From positions 1 through 64,000 of the forward strand of contig NZ_PSWS01000058.1 of assembly GCF_002932875.1 (NCBI RefSeq): DNA of 64,000 nt, given 5' to 3'. The notes below the pieces were generated by a model. The model did not search any database, was not told where the DNA came from, and worked only from the letters and a program-made list of their open reading frames with translations. This DNA is from Rathayibacter tritici (GTDB lineage: Bacteria > Actinomycetota > Actinomycetes > Actinomycetales > Microbacteriaceae). This document shows positions 9,060-16,654 of the stretch, piece after piece. How positions within the stretch are numbered: position 1 is the stretch's first letter; each line of letters starts with the position of its first letter. The translations under genes were made by a program, and so were the position numbers.

Positions 9060-9674
9060 TCAGGCTGCCAGGCGGTCGTCGCGACCGGTGATCGCGAGCA
9101 GGCGGCTCTGCAGCGATGCGGCCGCGCCGACGGGCACGGGTGCGGCGTAGAGCCCGCTGGCTCGCAGAGTCGCCTCCTGGGGTGCGAACAGCTCCCAGAC
9201 GGCCGCCACGAGTTCGTCGTCGAGTCGTTCGTCACTGCTGGTCGCACGGGCGAGGTCCCAGGCGTGCACGGTCACGTCGGCCGTCTGCTCCTGCAGGAGC
9301 TCGACGGCACTGACGGTGTCGCGTCCCAGCTGCACGGTGGCCTCCGGATCGACGGACTGGGCGACGGCGCGCAGGCTGTCGGTCACGCGGCGCCACTCGC
9401 TCCGCAGGTCGGGCGCGACGGGCTCGAGACGGAGGGCCGACTCGTCGCCGCCGGACAGGAGCGTGTGCGCGCGCTGCTGCTCGCGGACGACGTGCAACAC
9501 CAGCGCGCGCGTATCCCACTCGCTGTCGGGCGTGGGGGAGGACCAGTCCTGGACTGCGCTGAGCCGGAGCTCGAAGGCGCGGTGGGCGCGGTCCTGCAGA
9601 TCGAGCCAGCGGGCCAACTCCGCGCTGGTGCTCGTCGTAGTGGCGGTGGGGGAGTCGGGCTGCTCGTGCGTCAT
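9060..9674 (-). CDS. DinB-fold/TIGR03086-type metal-binding protein
   Basis: This 204-residue four-helix protein resembles the mycothiol-dependent maleylpyruvate isomerase N-terminal fold. Metal-ligand histidines appear in ALVLHVVREQQRAH and DVTVHAWDLARAT, the latter a hallmark of the TIGR03086 group. The family is common in mycothiol-using actinobacteria, but most members have no known substrate. The ATG at 9674, after GGAGAG, is chosen over upstream in-frame starts because those would translate the 19-bp tandem repeat. It is divergent from dinB. Confidence 0.82.
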   Translation of the reverse strand: MTHEQPDSPTATTTSTSAELARWLDLQDRAHRAFELRLSAVQDWSSPTPDSEWDTRALVLHVVREQQRAHTLLSGGDESALRLEPVAPDLRSEWRRVTDSLRAVAQSVDPEATVQLGRDTVSAVELLQEQTADVTVHAWDLARATSSDERLDDELVAAVWELFAPQEATLRASGLYAAPVPVGAAASLQSRLLAITGRDDRLAA

Positions 9675-9727
9675 GGTCTCTCCGGAGCGTCGTGGTGCTC
9701 GGGTCAACCACGAGCGGTCTGCGCTCA

Positions 9728-9822
9728 TTCCCCGACCGCGCAGTCCTTCCCCGACCGCGCAGTCCTTCCCCGACCGCGCAGTCCTTCCCCGACCGCGCAG
9801 TCCTTCCCCGACCGCGCAGTCC
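9728..9822. repeat. five perfect 19-bp tandem repeats
   Basis: TTCCCCGACCGCGCAGTCC is repeated five times without a mismatch (9728-9746, 9747-9765, 9766-9784, 9785-9803, 9804-9822). There is no spacer, so it is not CRISPR-like. It lies in the 245-bp gap between the divergent DinB-fold gene and dinB. Nineteen is not a multiple of three, which fits non-coding DNA. It may be a variable-number tract or a binding array. Confidence 0.95.
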
Positions 9823-9885
9823 GCTCCGGGCGTGCCAGCAATGTCGGTGGTGCGTGCGACCATGAGGCGGAGTGCAGGTGAGCAG

Positions 9886-9941
9886 GACGGCACGGTGTGA
9901 GCAAGCAGGACGGCACGGTGTGAGCAAGCAGGACGGCACGG
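9886..9941 (+). repeat. 23-bp direct repeat (2.4 copies) over the dinB start
   Basis: A 23-bp unit beginning GACGGCACGG occupies 9886-9908 and 9909-9931, with its first ten bases again at 9932-9941. Each copy carries an AGGACGG-type ribosome binding site and a GTGAGCAAGCAGGAC start. The dinB initiation region has therefore been duplicated. Confidence 0.9.
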
Positions 9942-11200
9942 CTCGGCAGGTCACGACCGAGCCCTTCGACGACCCGCGCGCGAGCATCCTGCACATCGAC
10001 ATGGACGCGTTCTTCGCCTCCGTCGAGCTGCTCGATCGGCCGGATCTGCGGGGGAGACCGGTCATCGTCGGCCACCACGGCGCGCGCTCGGTCGTCACCG
10101 CCGCCACCTACGAGGCCCGCCGCTACGGCGTCAACTCCGCGATGCCGATGGCGGTCGCCCTCCGCCGCTGCCCGCATGCCGTGGTCCTCGAGCCGCACAT
10201 GGAGCGCTACCGCGAGGCCTCCCGCCGCGTAATGGCGATTTTCGACTCGTTCACACCGTTGGTCGAGCGTCTGAGCATCGACGAGGCATTCCTCGACGTC
10301 GCGGGTGCCCGCCGCCTCTCCGGCTCACCGTTCGCGATCGGCACCGAGATCCGCCGCCGGGTCCACGACGAGTTGGGTTTGACCTGCTCCGTCGGGATCG
10401 CCAGTACCAAGTTCGTCGCCAAGCTCGCCTCCGGCCGCTCCAAACCCGACGGCCTGCTCGTCGTCCCCGCCGACGCGGTCCGCGAGTTCCTCGATCCGCT
10501 GCCCGTGAGCGCCCTGTGGGGGGTCGGCGCCAGCACCGAAGAGGCACTCGTGCGCCGGGGCCTGCGCACCGTGGCCGACGTCGCTTCCACTCCGCTGACC
10601 TCGTTGGTCTCGGCGCTCGGCGAGGCCACCGGGCGCCGCCTGCACGCCCTGGCGAACGGCGTGGACCCGCGGCCGGTCGACACCCGTCAGATCGAGAAGA
10701 GCGCCGGCCACGAGATCACCTTCGCCGACGATGTGGCCGACCCCGAGCTCGTGCGGCGAGAACTGCTGCGGCTCTGCGACAAGGTCGCGGTGCGGATGCG
10801 CCGCTCCGGCGTGCGCTGCCGCACGGTCGCGGTCAAGGTCCGCTTCGGCGACTTCAGCACCCTCACCCGGTCGCGCACGCTCGTCGAGGCGACCGACGTC
10901 GCCTGGGTCCTCTACGAGGCGTCCTCCGCACTGCTGGAGGCGGCGAATCCGCTCCGCCGCCCCGTGCGGCTGATCGGCGTGCGCGGCGAGCAGCTTGTTG
11001 AGGGCGACGACGTCGCGTTCTCGCTGTGGAGCGACTCCGACGACTGGCGCGACGCTGAGCTCGCGGTCGACGGTGTGGCGGCCCGCTTCGGCTCCGCGGC
11101 CGTCCGCCCCGCCTCGCTGCTCTCCCCCAGGGCCCCCGAGTCGGCGAAGGGGATCGACCTGAGCGACACGCTCGCTACGCGGAACCGATCGTCAGACTGA
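9920..11200 (+). CDS. dinB: DNA polymerase IV (Y-family)
   Basis: This is a translesion DNA polymerase. From the GTG at 9920 (AGGACGG ribosome binding site) it has 426 residues. Catalytic acids are Asp27 in HIDMDAFFASVE and Asp121-Glu122 in RLSIDEAFLDV; Phe32 is the likely steric gate. The palm, thumb (KFVAKLASGRSKPDG, helix-hairpin-helix near ALWGVGAST) and little-finger regions are all present. An in-frame GTG at 9878 is an alternative start, because the repeat at 9886-9941 duplicates the initiation signals. A short eight-residue frame (9897-9923) ends over the chosen GTG. The 3' end overlaps the convergent gene by 26 bases. No LexA box was recognised. Confidence 0.93.
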   Translation: MSKQDGTARQVTTEPFDDPRASILHIDMDAFFASVELLDRPDLRGRPVIVGHHGARSVVTAATYEARRYGVNSAMPMAVALRRCPHAVVLEPHMERYREASRRVMAIFDSFTPLVERLSIDEAFLDVAGARRLSGSPFAIGTEIRRRVHDELGLTCSVGIASTKFVAKLASGRSKPDGLLVVPADAVREFLDPLPVSALWGVGASTEEALVRRGLRTVADVASTPLTSLVSALGEATGRRLHALANGVDPRPVDTRQIEKSAGHEITFADDVADPELVRRELLRLCDKVAVRMRRSGVRCRTVAVKVRFGDFSTLTRSRTLVEATDVAWVLYEASSALLEAANPLRRPVRLIGVRGEQLVEGDDVAFSLWSDSDDWRDAELAVDGVAARFGSAAVRPASLLSPRAPESAKGIDLSDTLATRNRSSD

Positions 11201-12095
11201 TGGGCCGGTGGTCGGAGCCGTTCGGCGGCAGGACCGCCAGGGTCGCGGCCGGAACGCCGTCGGCCAGGGCATGGTCGAGCGAGACCAGCGGCAGAACCGA
11301 CGGCCAGGTCGCCGGGAAGCCGACTCCGCCGGTGCGCACCAGTCCCGCCTCGGCGAGCACGGGCGCGAGCAGATGATCGTCGGTCGGCGTGTTGAAGTCG
11401 CCGATGACCAGGGTCCGCGCCGACGCATCATCACGGAGCACTGTGGCGAGGTTCGAGAGCATCGTGTCCCGCTCCGCGTGCTCACCCGGCCGGAACGATG
11501 CCAGGTGCACGACGAACAGGCGCGTGCCGCCCACCGGGGTGTCCACATCGACCGCCAGCGCACGCTTCCAGCCGAGACCGAGATCGAGTGGCTCCTCAGC
11601 CGTCAGCTCGGTGCGGCTCCAGACGCCGACGGTGCTCGAGACGAAGGAGTAGGGGTACTCGTTGGCCAGCTCGTCATCGACGGCGCGCACGGCTGCCCCG
11701 TCGAGCTCCTGCAGGGTGATCACGTCAGGATCGCGCGCGGCGAGAGACGCGGCGAGTTCACCCGCGTCCTGGCTCGTCTTGATGTTCTGGCTGATGACGG
11801 TGAACACCCCGGAGCGAACCGGCGGCGCGGGCAGCGCGACAGGCAGGACCAGCACGCCGTAGACCATCGCCAGCACGGTGACGGCGGCCGCCGTCCGCCG
11901 CGAGCGGAGAGTCGCCCCGGCAGCGATGAGCAGCAGGACGAGCAGTCCCGTCCAGGGGATCCCGACTTCCAGCACCGACAGCCAGCCGAGCGGATCCGGC
12001 AGCACCCGGTGCAGGGCGAGGAACGCCGCCAGGACCAGGCTCGCGATCGCGACCGCAACCGAGCGCACAGGGCGGCGGCGGGAGCGAGCGGGCAT
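11175..12095 (-). CDS. membrane-anchored endonuclease/exonuclease/phosphatase-family protein
   Basis: This 306-residue protein begins with three hydrophobic segments (about 12-30, 45-62 and 68-92), followed by an EEP hydrolase domain facing away from the anchor. Conserved EEP pieces are VISQNIKT, VITLQELDG (metal-binding Glu), VIGDFNTPTDD and the C-terminal GSDHRPI. The fold cleaves phosphodiesters or phosphomonoesters in nucleic acids or lipids, and the substrate is not evident here. Its 3' end overlaps dinB by 26 bases on the opposite strand. Confidence 0.88.
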   Translation of the reverse strand: MPARSRRRPVRSVAVAIASLVLAAFLALHRVLPDPLGWLSVLEVGIPWTGLLVLLLIAAGATLRSRRTAAAVTVLAMVYGVLVLPVALPAPPVRSGVFTVISQNIKTSQDAGELAASLAARDPDVITLQELDGAAVRAVDDELANEYPYSFVSSTVGVWSRTELTAEEPLDLGLGWKRALAVDVDTPVGGTRLFVVHLASFRPGEHAERDTMLSNLATVLRDDASARTLVIGDFNTPTDDHLLAPVLAEAGLVRTGGVGFPATWPSVLPLVSLDHALADGVPAATLAVLPPNGSDHRPISLTIGSA

Positions 12096-12196
12096 CAGAC
12101 GATCATGTCAGCCGGTCCCGGAGGATGCATGGGCGAGTCCTGTACGCTCCGGCGGGCCGCTTGTCGCCGCGGAGAGGCGCGGAGTACCGTCGCACC

Positions 12197-12526
12197 ATGC
12201 CCAACATCGCAGTCTCCCTGGCCGACACCGTCACTACCGCGGGTACCTCGACGATCTACGGCGAGCCCGTCACCGTCGACGGTGTCTCGCTCGTCCCCGT
12301 CGCTCTGCGCTGGTTCGGCTTCGGCGGAGGCAGCGGATCCGAGGGCGGCCAGGAGGGCGGCGGCGGAGGCGGCGGCGCCACGGTCATCCCGATCGGCGCG
12401 TACATCAAGGACGACCTGGGCCTGCGGTTCCAACCCAACGTGATCTCGGTTCTGGCTGTCGGCATCCCCTTCGTCTGGGTCACCGGCAAGGCCCTGGCCC
12501 GCATCATCCGCGCCCTGAAGAAATAG
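12197..12526 (+). CDS. GerW/YtfJ-family protein
   Basis: This 109-residue protein has the GerW (YtfJ) pattern: a GEPVTVDGVSLVPV strand, an aromatic FGFGGGSGS turn, a run of glycines, ATVIPIGAYIK, and a hydrophobic C-terminus (VISVLAVGIPFVWVTGKAL) that may be a membrane anchor. In Bacillus the family is a spore protein needed for germination. Actinobacteria that do not make such spores carry homologues of unknown function. No ribosome binding site stands out before the ATG at 12197. It is convergent with the following reverse-strand gene. Confidence 0.78.
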   Translation: MPNIAVSLADTVTTAGTSTIYGEPVTVDGVSLVPVALRWFGFGGGSGSEGGQEGGGGGGGATVIPIGAYIKDDLGLRFQPNVISVLAVGIPFVWVTGKALARIIRALKK

Positions 12527-12542
12527 TCGGAGCGGTCGTCCG

Positions 12543-12929
12543 TCACCTGGCACGTTGCTGGCGCGCGGGGTACCACTTCTTCTTCGTCCGGCCGAAGCCG
12601 ACGATCAGCCGTTCGACGTCGTCCGGCCGCTTCGGGTCGTAGATCACCGCCGCCGGCTCACCCGCCATCCAGGCGTCGCCCCGCTTCTGCGGGTACTTCA
12701 GGGCACGCTTTTCCTCGCCCTCGGCGGTGCGGTAGACGACCAGGAGACGCCCCAGATCCCGGGCGGAATCGCGGTCGCCTCGCGCTGGATCCGGCCCGAC
12801 CACGCTGGCCGTCACTCGGGTGCCGTAGCTGAGGAGCTCGCGGCGGATCCGCGCACGGCGCTGCCAGAGCAGAGCCTGCAGCAACACGAGCAGCACCACG
12901 GCGAGAACGACGACCACCGACCAGGACAT
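12543..12929 (-). CDS. small membrane protein, DUF3592-like
   Basis: The protein has 128 residues. One N-terminal membrane helix (about 3-22, WSVVVVLAVVLLVLLQALL) precedes a basic segment and a soluble domain resembling DUF3592: GTRVTASVVG, RLLVVYRTAEGEEKRALKYP and AAVIYDPKRPDDVERL. The pattern of two beta-rich halves with an 'x-YDPxxP' ending is typical. Function is unknown. The ATG at 12929 has no clear ribosome binding site, and its 5' end abuts the TPP riboswitch of the divergent transporter operon. Confidence 0.7.
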   Translation of the reverse strand: MSWSVVVVLAVVLLVLLQALLWQRRARIRRELLSYGTRVTASVVGPDPARGDRDSARDLGRLLVVYRTAEGEEKRALKYPQKRGDAWMAGEPAAVIYDPKRPDDVERLIVGFGRTKKKWYPARQQRAR

Positions 12930-12948
12930 GACGTCTATGATTACCGAC

Positions 12949-13092
12949 GAACACGGGAGTCCGGTGCACCGGACTGAGAGGAAGGCAGAAGCCTTCGACC
13001 GTCGAACCTGATCTGGGTCATGCCAGCGAAGGAACGTTTCGATCTCCTCTTCTCCAACCCGTGCCCTCCATTCGCTCCCACGAAAGGGCACG
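12949..13092 (+). promoter_or_regulatory. TPP riboswitch with ribosome-binding-site sequestering hairpin
   Basis: The aptamer (about 12949-13038) contains the diagnostic elements CACGGGAGTCC, GGACTGAGAGG, GTCGAACCTGATCTGG and CATGCCAGCGAAGGAAC. Downstream, GTGCCCT at 13061-13067 can pair with AGGGCAC at 13085-13091, which holds the ribosome binding site of the GTG start at 13096. This points to translational control: TPP binding should favour the closed site. The riboswitch supports a thiamine-related role for the following transporter genes. Confidence 0.95.
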
Positions 13093-13095
13093 CCA

Positions 13096-13776
13096 GTGCA
13101 GAAAACGAACGCGCAGAAAACGACCGCGCAGAACACGAACGCGCAGCCCCTCGGCTCCTCCACCGCCACAGCTCGGCGGAACCTGCGCTGGCGGGTGGTC
13201 GACATCGTGGTGGCGAGCGTCGTCGCTGTCGCGAGCGGGGTCGTCTTCTGGGCCTGGGGCCTGGCGACGAACGTCCTCGGCCTCGCCTTCGACTTCCTAC
13301 CCGGGCTCGGCGGGCTCCTCGGCGGCGGCTGGCTCTTCGCCGGCGTCCTGGGCGGCCTGATCATCCGCAAGCCCGGAGCGGCGCTCTTCACTGAGCTCGT
13401 CGCCGCGGCGGTCTCCGCGCTGATCGGCACCCAGTGGGGGTACACCGTGCTGATCTCCGGCCTGGTCCAGGGGCTCGGCGCCGAGATCGTCCTCGCGCTC
13501 TTCCTCTACCGCAGCGGCCGTCCGCTCGTTGCGATGCTCGCCGGCGCCGGCGCGGGCCTCGCCCTCGCGATCAACGACCTGCTGTCGTACTACGCCGCGA
13601 ATGACGCGCTCTTCATGAGCGTGTACGTCGTGTCCTCGATCGTGTCGGGCGTTATCCTGGCCGGTCTGCTGTCCTGGTTCGCAGTTCGCGGACTCGCCGC
13701 CTCCGGTGCGCTGGACCGGTTCGCCTCCGGTCGCGAGGGCCGAACGGTCGAGGGAGCCGGCGCGGTCGCCCGATGA
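13096..13776 (+). CDS. ykoE: ECF transporter substrate-binding component, YkoE family (thiamine/HMP)
   Basis: This is the integral-membrane S component expected to bind thiamine or its pyrimidine precursor (HMP). The protein has 226 residues and about six hydrophobic spans between 35 and 205. GGLLGGGWLFAGVLGGLIIRKPGAAL and GTQWGYTVLISGLVQGLGAE are YkoE hallmarks. The N-terminus carries a curious triplicated pentapeptide (KTNAQ KTTAQ NTNAQ), encoded by 15-base repeats at 13102-13146. The GTG start has AAAGGG, which the riboswitch hairpin can mask. It overlaps the ATPase gene by four bases (ATGA). Confidence 0.92.
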   Translation: MQKTNAQKTTAQNTNAQPLGSSTATARRNLRWRVVDIVVASVVAVASGVVFWAWGLATNVLGLAFDFLPGLGGLLGGGWLFAGVLGGLIIRKPGAALFTELVAAAVSALIGTQWGYTVLISGLVQGLGAEIVLALFLYRSGRPLVAMLAGAGAGLALAINDLLSYYAANDALFMSVYVVSSIVSGVILAGLLSWFAVRGLAASGALDRFASGREGRTVEGAGAVAR

Positions 13777-15227
13777 GCGGCGCGTCCGTCCGGGCCCGGG
13801 GCTGGAGCTGGCGTCACGCGGGACGCTCTCGTTCCGCCATCTCTGGGCTCGATCTCGCTCTGGAGCCGGGCGAGCGCGTGCTGCTGCTCGGCCCCTCCGG
13901 AGCGGGCAAGAGCACGCTTCTGCACGCGCTGGCTGGGGTCCTCGGCGACGAAGAGGACGGAGCCGCGGCAGGAGAGCTCGCGATCGACGGCGCAGCCCCG
14001 CTCGCTCGACGCGGAGTCGCCGGCCTCGTGCTGCAGGACCCGGACACCCAGGCAGTGCTCGCGCGGGTCGGTGACGACGTCGCCTTCGCCTGCGAGAACC
14101 TCGGTGTGCCGCCCGCGGAGATCCCCGCCCGAGTGCGGCAGGCACTGGAGGACGTCGGGCTCGACGTGCCGCTCGGCCACTCCACCTCGGCACTCTCCGG
14201 CGGGCAGAAGCAGCGGCTCGCCCTGGCGGGCGTTCTCGCGATGCGCCCTCGGCTCCTCCTGCTGGACGAGCCGACCGCGAACCTCGACCCCGAGGGGGTG
14301 CGGGAGGTGCGAGCGGCAGTCGAGCGCACGGCGGCCCGCACGGGAGCGACGCTGATCGTGGTCGAGCACCGGGTCGATGTCTGGGTCGATCTGGTCGACC
14401 GCATCGTGGTCCTCGACCGCGACGGCGCGGTCGTCGCCGACGGTGCACCGGCCGAGGTCCTGCGTGAGGCGCGCGAGGTGCTCCGCGCCTCGGGCGTCTG
14501 GCTGCCGGGCGAGCATCCCCAGCGCCGAGCCCCCAGCATCCTGGCGTCACCGGCCGTGCTCAGCACACGCGATCTCTCGATAGGCCGGCCCGTCTTCGGG
14601 CGCCGTGGCGCCACCGTCGTCGCCTCCGGGCTCGACCTCGCCGTCGCTTCCGCTCGGGTCACGGCCGTGCTCGGGCCCAACGGCGTCGGAAAGTCGACCC
14701 TGGCTCTCACGCTGGCCGGCCTCCTCCCGCCGGTCGCGGGGCGCGTGAGCGCCTCCGAGTCGCTGCGGGCCGGCGCCGGGCCCGATCCGATCCGCTGGAG
14801 CTCCGCTCAGCTCGCCGAGCGGATCGCGATGGTCTTTCAGGAACCGGAGCACCAGTTCCTCACCGCTCGGGTGCGCGCCGAGCTCGCCCTCGGCGCCCGG
14901 GACGGGGCGGAGCGCCGGCGCGCGGAGGAGTTGCTGGATCGTCTCGGACTCGCTCACCTGGCCGACGCGAACCCCTTCACTCTGTCCGGAGGTGAGAAGC
15001 GGCGGCTCGCGGTCGCGTCCGCTCTCACCCGGAAGCCGTCCGTGCTCGTGCTCGATGAGCCGACGTTCGGGCAGGACCGTCTCACCTGGGAGGTCCTCGT
15101 CGGCCTTCTCGCCGAGCAGCGCATCGAGGGCGTGGCGGTGCTCGCCATCACCCACGACGAGGCGCTGGTGGCGGCCCTCGCCGACTCGGTCCTCACCCTC
15201 GGCGCACGCGAAGCGGTGTCCGGATGA
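13773..15227 (+). CDS. ykoD: ECF transporter double ATPase, YkoD-like
   Basis: Two ABC ATPase domains in one 484-residue chain power the YkoE-containing transporter. Domain 1 has Walker A GPSGAGKST (40-48), signature LSGGQ (141-145), Walker B LLLLDEP (near 165) and switch His199. Domain 2 has GPNGVGKST (301-309), LSGGE (404-408) and VLVLDEP (near 428). The Q-loops read VLQDPDTQAVL and VFQEPEHQFL, typical of ECF ATPases. It overlaps ykoE and ykoC by four bases on each side, indicating one tightly coupled operon. Confidence 0.93.
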   Translation: MSGASVRARGWSWRHAGRSRSAISGLDLALEPGERVLLLGPSGAGKSTLLHALAGVLGDEEDGAAAGELAIDGAAPLARRGVAGLVLQDPDTQAVLARVGDDVAFACENLGVPPAEIPARVRQALEDVGLDVPLGHSTSALSGGQKQRLALAGVLAMRPRLLLLDEPTANLDPEGVREVRAAVERTAARTGATLIVVEHRVDVWVDLVDRIVVLDRDGAVVADGAPAEVLREAREVLRASGVWLPGEHPQRRAPSILASPAVLSTRDLSIGRPVFGRRGATVVASGLDLAVASARVTAVLGPNGVGKSTLALTLAGLLPPVAGRVSASESLRAGAGPDPIRWSSAQLAERIAMVFQEPEHQFLTARVRAELALGARDGAERRRAEELLDRLGLAHLADANPFTLSGGEKRRLAVASALTRKPSVLVLDEPTFGQDRLTWEVLVGLLAEQRIEGVAVLAITHDEALVAALADSVLTLGAREAVSG

Positions 15228-16021
15228 CGCTCCTGGATGCCCTGCCCGCCCGCGGTCGGATCGCTCGCGCGAACCCCGTGGCGAAGCTACTGGCGAGCCT
15301 GGTGATCGCCCTCGCTCTGATCCTCACCGTCGATGCCGTCTCGGCTGCTACCGCGCTCGTGCTCGAGCTGCTGGTCCTGCCGTTCGCCGGGCTCCGGGTA
15401 GGCGAGCTCGTCCGGCGGACGGCGCCCGTCTGGGTCGCCGCCCCGCTGGCCGGGCTCTCCACCGTCCTCTACGGGCGTGACAGCGGAACCGTCTACGCAG
15501 AGTTCCTGATCGTCTCGGTGACCGAGGGCTCGGTCGCGCTCGGTGCAGCCATCACCCTGCGGGTGCTGGCGATTGGTCTGCCGAGCGTGGTCCTGATCGC
15601 GACCACCGACCCGACCGATCTCGCGGACGGCCTCGCCCAGATCCTTCGGCTGCCCTCGCGCTTCGTGCTCGGCGCCCTCGCCGGTATGCGAGTGGTCGGC
15701 CTGCTCGTCGACGATTGGCGCACCCTCTCGATGGCCCGCCGGGCGCGGGGCGTCGCCGACGGCCGAGGGGCCGTGCACGCACTGCGCGGTCTCGCTTCGC
15801 GGAGCTTCTCGCTGTTCGTCCTGGCGATCCGGCGGGGGAGCAGGCTGGCGACGGCGATGGAGGCGAAGGGGTTCGGCTCCGGAGTCCCGCGCACCTGGGC
15901 CCGGGAGTCGCGGCTGCGAGCGGGAGACCTGCTGCTGATCGCAGGTGCACTGGCGATCGCGGCGACGGCCGTCACGGTGTCCGTCGTGTCCGGAGCGTGG
16001 AGCTTCGTGCTGCATGGCTGA
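15224..16021 (+). CDS. ykoC: ECF transporter transmembrane component, YkoC-like
   Basis: This T component couples the ATPase to the substrate-binding unit in the membrane. It has 265 residues. Hydrophobic spans lie near 22-60, 65-85 and 100-130, with a last one near 240-260. The cytoplasmic coupling motif SMARRARGV is followed by a second basic motif AMEAKGFGSGVPRT, as in the EcfT/CbiQ family. It overlaps ykoD by four bases and the next gene by eight. Confidence 0.9.
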   Translation: MTLLDALPARGRIARANPVAKLLASLVIALALILTVDAVSAATALVLELLVLPFAGLRVGELVRRTAPVWVAAPLAGLSTVLYGRDSGTVYAEFLIVSVTEGSVALGAAITLRVLAIGLPSVVLIATTDPTDLADGLAQILRLPSRFVLGALAGMRVVGLLVDDWRTLSMARRARGVADGRGAVHALRGLASRSFSLFVLAIRRGSRLATAMEAKGFGSGVPRTWARESRLRAGDLLLIAGALAIAATAVTVSVVSGAWSFVLHG

Positions 16022-16601
16022 GCGGGGCGTTCCCCTGACCGGTGCGTCGGTGCGTCAGCTCTCCCGGTCAATCCTCGCGAGACGCTGTCGCACTGTCCTC
16101 GTGGACGGGCCGAGCGGTTCCGGGAAGTCCACGGTCGCGCGCGCACTGGTGGAGCAGATCCGCCTCGCGCCGGGCGCACCGACTATCGCTCTCGTGCAGA
16201 TGGACGACCTCTACCCCGGGTGGTCGGGCCTGGACCGGGCGTCTCAGGAAAGCGCCCGGGTGCTCGTGCGCCCGCACGCTCTCGGACTCGCGGCGCACTG
16301 GCGCCCGTGGAACTGGGCTGCCGGGACGACGGCCGGCCGACGAGTCGTCCGTGAGGATGTTCTCGTGCTCGAAGGCTGCGGGTCGGCCAGCGCCGACGCG
16401 CGGCGCGTTGCGGACCTGGTCATCTGGCTCGAAGCGGGCGACGAGCTGCGGAGGGCGCGCGCACTCGCCCGCGACGGTGAGCTCTTCGCGGCGCACTGGG
16501 ATGCCTGGGATCGGAGCTTCCGCTCGTACTGCGAGCGTGAGCGGCCGCGCCGGGGGGCAGACCTCGTGCTGGACTCGAGTGGCGCAGCAGGAGACGCCTG
16601 A
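16014..16601 (+). CDS. P-loop kinase-like ATP-binding protein
   Basis: This is a 195-residue uridine-kinase-like P-loop protein. Walker A is GPSGSGKS (32-39), followed by MDDLYPGWSGLD, the place of the acceptor-binding Asp in nucleoside and pantothenate kinases, and by VLVLEGCGS. Its ATG lies inside the end of ykoC, so it is translated with the TPP-riboswitch operon. This context suggests a kinase acting on an imported thiamine-pathway compound, but family members have no proven substrate that I know of. The function is inferred. Confidence 0.75.
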   Translation: MAERGVPLTGASVRQLSRSILARRCRTVLVDGPSGSGKSTVARALVEQIRLAPGAPTIALVQMDDLYPGWSGLDRASQESARVLVRPHALGLAAHWRPWNWAAGTTAGRRVVREDVLVLEGCGSASADARRVADLVIWLEAGDELRRARALARDGELFAAHWDAWDRSFRSYCERERPRRGADLVLDSSGAAGDA

Positions 16602-16654
16602 GGCGGGGAGAATCGACGCTCGACCGGGCGAGCGCCGCGTCGTGCAGCGGGGCG

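Noticed and set aside
9728-9822. CRISPR array
   Set aside because: The 19-bp repeats are head-to-tail with no spacers, and no cas genes are near.
11175-12443. Forward open frame antisense to the EEP-family gene
   Set aside because: Gln/Arg/Asp-rich shadow composition; the reverse strand has a clear hydrolase with membrane segments.
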